Shown here one piece after another: positions 22,189 to 22,709 of a stretch of DNA of 22,709 nucleotides; position 1 is the first letter of the stretch, and every line of letters begins with the position of its first letter. Source of the stretch: B4-G1 sp964393895 (GTDB taxonomy: Bacteria > Chloroflexota > Anaerolineae > B4-G1); contig CAYMWP010000076.1 of the NCBI GenBank assembly GCA_964393895.1, positions 1-22,709 on the forward strand, written 5' to 3'. The notes under the pieces were generated by a model. The model did not search any database. It was not told the origin of the DNA and worked only from the letters and a program-made list of their open reading frames with translations. The position numbers and the translations under genes are program-made.

Positions 22189-22709
22189 ATGAAATACAGA
22201 ATAGTCACTATTTGCTTGGCGCTGATCCTGCTGCTGGCCCCGGCCGTCGTTGAAACCGGACCGCGGGGAGCGCACGCACAACAGGCCAATCGCGTCGGCC
22301 TGGTCGTGGAGCACGGCGACGGCTCCGTCACAACTCGTTGCATCGAGTTCAGCGAGCAAGAGATCAGCGGCTACGACGTGTTGACACGCTCTGGCCTGAA
22401 CGTCGTGGCGGCCTTTGAATCTGGGATGGGGGCAGCGGTCTGCGCCGTTGGTGGAGAGGGGTGCCCGGCCGAAAGTTGCCTGACCTGCGACGTCCCCAAT
22501 TACTGGGCCTACTGGCACCTGGATGGTGGAGCCTGGGTCTATTCCCCGATTGGCGTCAGCAGCTACACCGTCCACGATGGCGACGTGGAAGGGTGGCGCT
22601 GGGGCGGCGGCGACCCCCCGGACGTGATCCAGTTCGACCAGATCTGCGCGCCGCCCCCCCACCGATACACCAGTCCCCCCCTCCGATACACCGCCCCCCC
22701 CCACCGACA
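22189..22709 (+). CDS. Secreted DUF4430-like (transcobalamin C-terminal-like) protein, 3' truncated by the window
   Basis: The 173 visible residues start with a signal peptide (MKYRIVTICLALILLLAPA, cleavage near AHA-QQ at 30). Residues 34-145 resemble the DUF4430 beta domain: VGLVVEHGDG, then a Cys-rich part (Cys85, 92, 97, 100), and the hallmark NYWAYWHLDGGAWVYSPIG (104-122) with TVHDGDVEGWRWG (127-139). The same domain forms the C-terminal half of animal transcobalamin and intrinsic factor. A Pro-rich linker begins at 154. After a run of seven C (22654-22660) the visible frame reads HRYTSPPLRY, but losing one C would give TDTPVPPSDTPPPPTD, a standard linker, so an indel is likely. AGG-rich GGAGG lies upstream of the ATG. 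It is in the same transcript as the toroid gene. Confidence 0.82.
   Translation, partial: MKYRIVTICLALILLLAPAVVETGPRGAHAQQANRVGLVVEHGDGSVTTRCIEFSEQEISGYDVLTRSGLNVVAAFESGMGAAVCAVGGEGCPAESCLTCDVPNYWAYWHLDGGAWVYSPIGVSSYTVHDGDVEGWRWGGGDPPDVIQFDQICAPPPHRYTSPPLRYTAPPHR

Overview
The window looks like chromosomal DNA from a GC-rich bacterium, most likely Chloroflexota (Anaerolineae-like). That placement is an inference. It rests on secreted proteins with Pro/Thr/Asp linkers, a secreted protein ending in YLPLVLRQR, many small palindromic dispersed repeats, a NAGPA-type glycosidase, and a transcobalamin-like gene under a cobalamin riboswitch. No rRNA, tRNA or CRISPR array was seen.

Layout. (1) 286-1469, plus strand: an isoprenylcysteine-methyltransferase-like membrane protein overlapping a DUF6064-like membrane protein. 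(2) 1466-4545, plus: a LytS-type histidine kinase, a small membrane protein, a LytTR response regulator and an SDR resembling 3-ketodihydrosphingosine reductase, tightly packed behind a strong sigma70-type promoter. (3) 4717-6138, plus: a membrane-anchored phosphodiester glycosidase. (4) 6201-7925, plus: an AT-rich island with a beta-class DNA methyltransferase and two very small ORFs that may be remains of a partner gene. (5) 8016-9077, plus: an enolase-superfamily dipeptide-epimerase-like enzyme, convergent with (6) 9088-12208, minus: a thiolase-fold protein, a DUF35 OB-fold protein and an acyl-CoA dehydrogenase. The thiolase lacks its nucleophilic Cys and the DUF35 protein lacks its zinc-ribbon Cys. 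(7) 12560-13831, minus: a GT4 glycosyltransferase whose C-terminus is supplied by a repeat element. (8) 14019-15593, plus: a secreted, membrane-anchored LysM/SdrD-B-like protein. (9) 15909-19136, minus: an alpha/beta hydrolase, a GT2 and a polyprenyl glycosyl-phosphotransferase, probably for exopolysaccharide or glycolipid. (10) 19361-22709, plus: promoter, cobalamin riboswitch, two tandem terminators, a secreted protein with two alpha/alpha-toroid repeats, then a secreted DUF4430-like protein that runs off the window.

The most interesting block is (10). Animal transcobalamin and intrinsic factor consist of an alpha6/alpha6 toroid followed by a beta domain of the DUF4430 type. Here the two folds appear as separate consecutive secreted proteins behind a B12 riboswitch, suggesting a split bacterial extracellular B12-capture system. 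Binding itself is not shown by the sequence.

Intergenic space is rich in small repeats: an 80-bp inverted pair at both ends of the window, a 150-bp direct pair (4546 and 15734), a 132-bp MITE with an 8-bp target duplication (19182-19313), and two other hairpin elements (12555-12696 and 15595-15736).
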